A stretch of 64,000 nt of DNA from Delphinapterus leucas (taxonomy: Eukaryota; Chordata; Mammalia; Artiodactyla; Monodontidae), in assembly GCF_002288925.2 (NCBI RefSeq), contig NW_022098049.1, positions 7,455,991 through 7,519,990 of the forward strand, written 5' to 3'. This document shows positions 59,541 to 64,000 of this stretch, piece after piece. Both the position numbers and the translations under genes were made by a program. Each line of letters opens with the position of its first letter. Positions within the stretch are counted from its first letter, which is position 1. Below the pieces are notes generated by a model, which was given only the letters and a program-made list of their open reading frames with translations, had not been told where the DNA came from and searched no databases.

Positions 59541-60424
59541 AAATACATAAATGGCAAAGTTATCCTGTAAAAAGTCACTGTTTTATGGAACTTCTTATTT
59601 TTACTTTGAGACGTCAGAAGCCCACAGTGGTAGAAAGAACACGAAAGAAAGAAACAAAAGACCTTCCTGTATGTACTTGGGTAGTTCCCACTGGACAGGC
59701 AAGTCCCCGATCCTATTCCTGCCCCAGTACCTAGATTCCCAGGTGCTGACAGCAAGCAGATATCTCAGCACTGGCTCTCACAACAGGGAAGGGACGAGGC
59801 TGAACTGCCAGGGATGAGGGCTCTATCAGAGGGGGTTCTTTGGAAAGTCGCATTCTCTGGAACTTCTAGTGAATAACTTTGTCCCAACCAGGAAAAGTGC
59901 ATATGCTCTAATGCTGACACTAAGTGAAATCCACAGAAACACAAAGTTGCTTAGAACATGTGATTTCATCTATGTGAGGGGAAAAGTGCAGAAAAAGAGG
60001 ACCAGAAAGACAAACCCGAAATATCAATGAAGGCTCTCTCAGGGTAAGAAGGATACAAAAGAGAACCTGCGATTTTCTCTTTGAATTCTAAAATTTCCCA
60101 ACTAGGCAGGTGTTTCATTTTATAATCAGAAAAAAATACATAGAGTCCCTGCAGTGGCCATTAATGCCACAGTGGTATTAATATTAATGTACTTTACTAA
60201 TATGGTAACAATCCACTGTGCGTGACTCAAGGAATTTGCAGTTTATAATGTTTCTCACATGGGTCATAGGATCTGATTCTCACATAAGCAACAGGGTAGG
60301 AAGGGAGGTACTTTTCCCCCATTCTTCCAGGGAGGAAATTCATGCTTATAAGTTAGGCGAAGTTAACCTTATGTCACTCAGTCCTTATGTCAAAGGACAT
60401 AACAAAGCCTCTGATTTCTGATGA

Positions 60425-61410
60425 CAGTGGTTCTCAAGTCCCCAAGGTCGAAAGTATTTTCATAATAATACTAAGAAGTTTTACCTGACCTTTTCACTGT
60501 CTTGACACTTGCACTGATAGTGCAAAAATAATGAAGGTAAAACTGCTGGTGCCTTAGTGTGATGCAAGGTATTGCCACAAACTGCAGTCACTCTCTTCCT
60601 CATGGTCATGCTCTTGCAGTAAAAAAAAAAATAAAATAAAAGGCTATCTTCATTTAAGAATGTCCACCATGAAACAGCAGAAACGACTGATTTTATTACC
60701 TATCAACCCTTGAGTATATCTTTTTAATATTCTCTTTGATGAAATACGATGCATAGGAAGTAAAGAACTTCCAAGGCATACCAAAATAGATGGTTATCTT
60801 GAGAGAGCACATGTATGCAGTTTTTCAAGTTGCAAGTTGGACTGGCTGGTTTTGTTAGTTTTCTACTGGAACACCACTTTTTTCCTTGAAAGAGTGACTG
60901 AGACCTGGGTATTTGGCAAACATTTTCTTGAAAATGAATTACTCATCACTACAAGGTGAACAAGTGACAGTATTTGTTGCTAATGATAAAACTGGAGCTT
61001 TCAGAGAAAAGTTAAAATTTTGGAAAACCTCTGTCACCGTGAGCTTGACAGTTTCCAAACCCTTAAAGTTAATTTATATGGTTTCAGATTCATACTGCTA
61101 CTAACTTTTAAGGAACCACCATCACGTTTTGACATAGTATCAAATAAAATTACTGATAATTACCTGAAAAGGCTCTTAAAGTACTTTGCTCTCTTCCCAA
61201 TATATAGACCTGTATGAGACTGTAATTTTTTGTCTACTTCAAGTAAAACAACATACTGCAACAAAATGAATTAATACATTAAAAAATTCCTCAGTTTTAA
61301 ATTCTAAGACAGTAAACATGGATAGAAATAGTCCACATAAACACAAACTCTTTGGTGTTCTCAAACATTTTTAAGATTGGGGTCCTAACACCCAAGTTTG
61401 AGAACTACTA
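60425..61410. mobile_element. Degenerate hAT DNA transposon
   Basis: The ends are inverted copies: cagtggttctcaa at the left and tttgagaactacta at the right, the hAT (Charlie/MER-type) terminal signature. Interior wording such as ctgctggtgccttagtgtg is typical of longer hAT copies. I see no clear 8-bp duplication. The length is about 986 bp. Confidence 0.75.
60890..61200 (+). pseudogene. hAT transposase remnant
   Basis: A short plus-strand frame contains T-G-A-F-R-E-K-L-K-F-W, which resembles the A-F-x-E-K-L-x-F-W segment of hAT transposases (the ZBED/FAM200-like lineage). An overlapping frame carries L-D-S-F-Q-T-L-K-V-N-L. Frames are broken, and only a fraction of the domain remains. The similarity is from memory and needs a search. 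Confidence 0.5.
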
Positions 61411-61639
61411 GCTAACACTCTTCCAATATAATATATGTAATTCACTAATGAGGGAAACCCAAAGGAAAAAGTAAAGAAGATAGTACTTTGCAAGCTACAG
61501 AGAAACAGGAGTTGGACGACTACTGGTACAGGTTCCAGTCACCGTGTCAGATGGGCCGTTAGCACCCACAGTCTGTAGAGGCAACATCACGACTTTTGTA
61601 ATTTGTGGACGCAGCACTGATGAATCCACACGAGCATGA

Positions 61640-61800
61640 TCCTTAGTCAGGGAACTTGAGCTCAAGCCCTAATTCCACTACTTCCCAGGCATAGTATTTT
61701 TTGAAGATTTGATGCACTTATTTGCAAAATGGGATATGACTATCCATACCTGCCATTACACGGTGGGCTGCCATAAAGATCAAGCAAGAAGATGTAAGTA
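61640..61800 (+). mobile_element. MIR SINE
   Basis: The forward MIR: gagctcaagccctaattcca, ctacttcccaggcatag, tttgcaaaatgggatatgac. Confidence 0.65.
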
Positions 61801-61990
61801 ATAATAAGAGCTTGTATTTGTTAAGCAAATTCCACAGCAAATTCCATGTTATGTTTGGTGATTTACTTCCAGGACCTCGATCAAGGCCCACCACTACCAA
61901 GAAACAGATACTATAATTTCTTTTTACAGATAAGGAAACTAGCATTAGAGAAGTTAAGTGATTTGCCTTAGGCTAGAAAGCTGGGAGCTG
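61801..61990 (-). mobile_element. MIR SINE
   Basis: The reverse MIR: tttacagataaggaaactag, cattagagaagttaagtgat, ttgccttaggctagaaag. It abuts the forward MIR on its left. Confidence 0.65.
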
Positions 61991-62173
61991 GGAGTTGGGA
62001 GTCCAGGTCCGATAGCGACCAAAACCTATATTCCTCCCACCACTTACAATGCACGAGCTCTCCCATCCTGTATTATGACCTTTTTATAAAAACTATTTTC
62101 TAGGCAGTAAGAAAAGCAAGTTTCTTTAAACCTGGCTCAGTGCAGTACTCAGATGTCTATTAGTTACAGGTTA

Positions 62174-62325
62174 GGGACTTTCCTGGTGGCGCAGTGGATA
62201 AGACTCCGCGCTCCCAATGCAGGGGGCCCGTGTTCAATCCCTCATCAGGGAACTAGATCCCACACACATGCCACAACTAAGGAGCCCGCCTGCCACAACT
62301 AAGACCCAGCGCAACCAAAAAAAAA
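62174..62325 (+). mobile_element. tRNA-derived SINE (CHR/Bov-tA-like)
   Basis: A forward copy with head gggactttcctggtggcgca, gttcaatcc B-box-like motif and ccaactaag units, ending in nine A at 62317-62325. No clear target duplication was seen. Confidence 0.85.
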
Positions 62326-63284
62326 GCTCAGAGATGCAAGAGGTTAGAAGCTGGCTAATAAAAAGCCAGCCTCAGTCCATGTGAAGTTAACACCAACATC
62401 TGGGCAGCTCCTGGGAGTTTGCATGTAACCTCTCACTTGATCAGCGTACCTTCCAGGCTCACTGAATGTTTAGAAAAACAAAAATCTAAATGGTGGCTGA
62501 GAGAGTCACCGGCACTTAGTACATTGATGTTTTTCAGGACCAACCCTTCAGAAACTCCCAAACACAATATACTTATAATACTGATTGCCTAATAACACGA
62601 CTAATAAAAGTTTTCCCTACCTAGAGTCAGTCAAAAGCAGAGCACTAGACCTGACCCCAAAACCGACACTTTCCTCCATAAAAATAAATAATATTTTAAT
62701 ATAAACTATTAAAATACCCATCGTGAGCAGTATCTTAATTAGAAAATGACATTTTTCAGGATTGACCATAGACCTCAACACAACAGACATTTGGATATCT
62801 GCCGGTTCAATTGAGGATACAATTTAGGAAGTCTAAAATATATACCAAGGTACCTTTTTTAAAGTCTTACTTTCTAAATTTCAACTGTATCCATTACTGC
62901 TTAATGTTTCCAGCCTTCACTAGCCTAAGAGAATAGGATTTTCAAGAATCTCCTGAGAAAAACAGCTTCCCAGGGGGGTGCTCCCCCAAACTCATCTGGG
63001 GCCTGAAGGTGCTTGCAACTGACTCAGAAACCCCTCCCTCCCCGAGGGGATTGGCTTCCTCTCCGCCCTCTGCTCTGGGGCGTGACCCCGTCAATCTTCC
63101 TGGTTTGCTCTTCCCTTTCCTGGCAAAACATGAAAAGGGAAGCAGCAAGCTGCTGGCTGTTGTCGGGTCTTACGAACTCCTGGGACTGACTTTATTCAAT
63201 CAGAAGAGTGTTCCCTTAGTAACCAGCTACAATACACACTGATTCTTCTAACCTGCTCCCTCATTGGAAATGCCACCACCTTCT

Positions 63285-63400
63285 CTTTTCTTGGCCGGGC
63301 CGCACGGCTTGTGGTATCTCAGGTGCCCAACCAGGGACTGAACCCAGGCCACAGCAGTGAAAGCCCAGAATCCTAACCAGTAGGCCACCAGGGGACTCCC
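63285..63400 (-). mobile_element. Short tRNA-derived SINE (CHR-1/Bov-tA-like)
   Basis: A reverse copy of about 116 bp with a tail read cttttcttggccgggccgc and head accaggggactccc. The target duplication tgccaccaccttct occurs at 63271-63284 and 63401-63414. Confidence 0.9.
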
Positions 63401-63554
63401 TGCCACCACCTTCTTTTAAGGGAAAATGGTTTTGTTTTTGTTTTTTAAATTAATTGAATGAAATCTTCCAGCAATTTCTTTTCTTTCTTTCTTAGACTTC
63501 TGGAAGGAGGAGGCCTGCAGCTTGGGGTATGTTTAGGGAAAGAAGACAACCAGA

Positions 63555-63759
63555 CGGGACTTCCCTGGTGGCGCAGGGGTTGAGAGTCTGCCTTCCAATG
63601 CAGGGGACGTGGGTTCGTGCCCCGGTTCGGGAAGATCCCACATGCCGCGGAGCGGCTAGGCCCGTGAGCCATGGCCGCTGAGCCTGCGCGTCCAGAGCCT
63701 GTGCTCCGCAGGCCACAACAGTGAGAGGCCCGCGTACCGCAAAAAAAAAAAAAAAAAAA
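63555..63759 (+). mobile_element. CHR-type SINE with A20 tail
   Basis: A forward copy with head cgggacttccctggtggcgc, ggttcgtgccc, and a pure A run at its end. The perfect target duplication agaagacaaccaga occurs at 63541-63554 and 63760-63773. The clean tail and target duplication point to a young insertion. Confidence 0.94.
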
Positions 63760-63799
63760 AGAAGACAACCAGAGCCGAGGTGCCAGGCAGTGCTGAGTA

Positions 63800-63985
63800 G
63801 GCTGGGAAAGACGATGGATGCAGCGACAGAATGCTGGGCTCCACCTCCTTACCGACAGCGCGCCTGAACAAGTCACAGACATAATCTCAGTGTGCCTCAG
63901 TGCACACGTCCCGGTTAAAGGTAAAACCACCACAGGGCTGTTGTGAATTGTTAAATGATAAATCCACACAAAGCACACTGCCAGG
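63800..63985 (+). mobile_element. MIR SINE
   Basis: The forward MIR: gcctgaacaagtcacagac, gtgcctcagtgcacacgtcc, gggctgttgtgaattgttaa. Confidence 0.6.
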
Positions 63986-64000
63986 TTCCTCAGAGCATTC

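Larger units (their letters stand above)
37910..64000 (-). other. ASAP1: ASAP1 upstream intron (at least 26.1 kb, 5' end outside the window)
   Basis: It ends tttcag in gene sense at the exon at 37835-37909. I searched the minus strand for the preceding BAR exons and did not find one, so this seems to be one large intron running past 64000, though a missed exon is possible. Named elements are listed separately. The stretches 41080-41900, 42080-43080, 43200-43990, 44810-45580, 51560-54430, 55070-56050, 57230-59100 and 62330-63270 show no convincing gene or element by eye. Confidence 0.75.

Noticed and set aside
63445..63978. 177-codon minus-strand open frame
   Set aside because: It reads through a CHR SINE and its poly-A tail, so the phenylalanine run is the tail.

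Overview
The window is vertebrate nuclear DNA from a mammal. It has short exons with consensus splice sites separated by kilobase introns, and very many retrotransposon copies. The SINEs are tRNA-derived CHR-type elements, the family shared by cetaceans, hippos and ruminants, and several carry the long tail form typical of whales and dolphins. There is also a mariner of the cetartiodactyl type (Mariner1_BT-like), and I see no ruminant Bov-B tails. A cetacean source is therefore my best guess. This is inference from repeat types, not a species identification.

The one gene I can support is ASAP1 (Arf GTPase-activating protein with SH3, ankyrin repeats and PH domain), transcribed from the minus strand. 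Eight internal coding exons lie, in transcript order, at 37835-37909, 37293-37342, 35134-35263, 33644-33729, 22595-22670, 21330-21416, 16064-16164 and 13128-13197. Together they give 675 nt, exactly 225 codons, in one open frame across all seven junctions. Every intron starts GT and ends AG. They encode the C-terminal part of the BAR domain, the BAR-PH linker and the first strands of the PH domain. The first exons, the rest of PH, and the ArfGAP, ankyrin, proline-rich and SH3 parts are not visible. They should lie beyond the window, upstream past 64000 and downstream before position 1, across introns of at least 26.1 kb and 13.1 kb.

Introns make up about 99 percent of the window. The downstream intron (1-13127) is rich in old MIR and L2 copies plus two CHR SINEs. 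The intron 13198-16063 holds a full-length but dead mariner (14315-15618) with TA target duplications. The 10.97-kb intron 22671-33643 holds a MER5-like hAT copy, two long CHR SINEs and a nested stack of L1s, in which a young 5'-truncated L1 split an older L1. The upstream intron (37910-64000) holds many CHR SINEs, an AT-rich palindromic block, and a 4.65-kb L1 (46122-50767) with both ends and a 16-bp target duplication. An internal deletion in that L1 joins ORF1 to ORF2. The same intron has a degenerate hAT element with transposase remnants (about 60425-61410) and an AC/TG inverted microsatellite.

I found no operon, CRISPR array, tRNA or rRNA gene, or sign of an unknown multigene system. The most useful content is the exact ASAP1 exon map, the mobile-element chronology and a few splicing-related observations, notably a 23-nt U tract right after the 5' splice site of a 50-nt exon.
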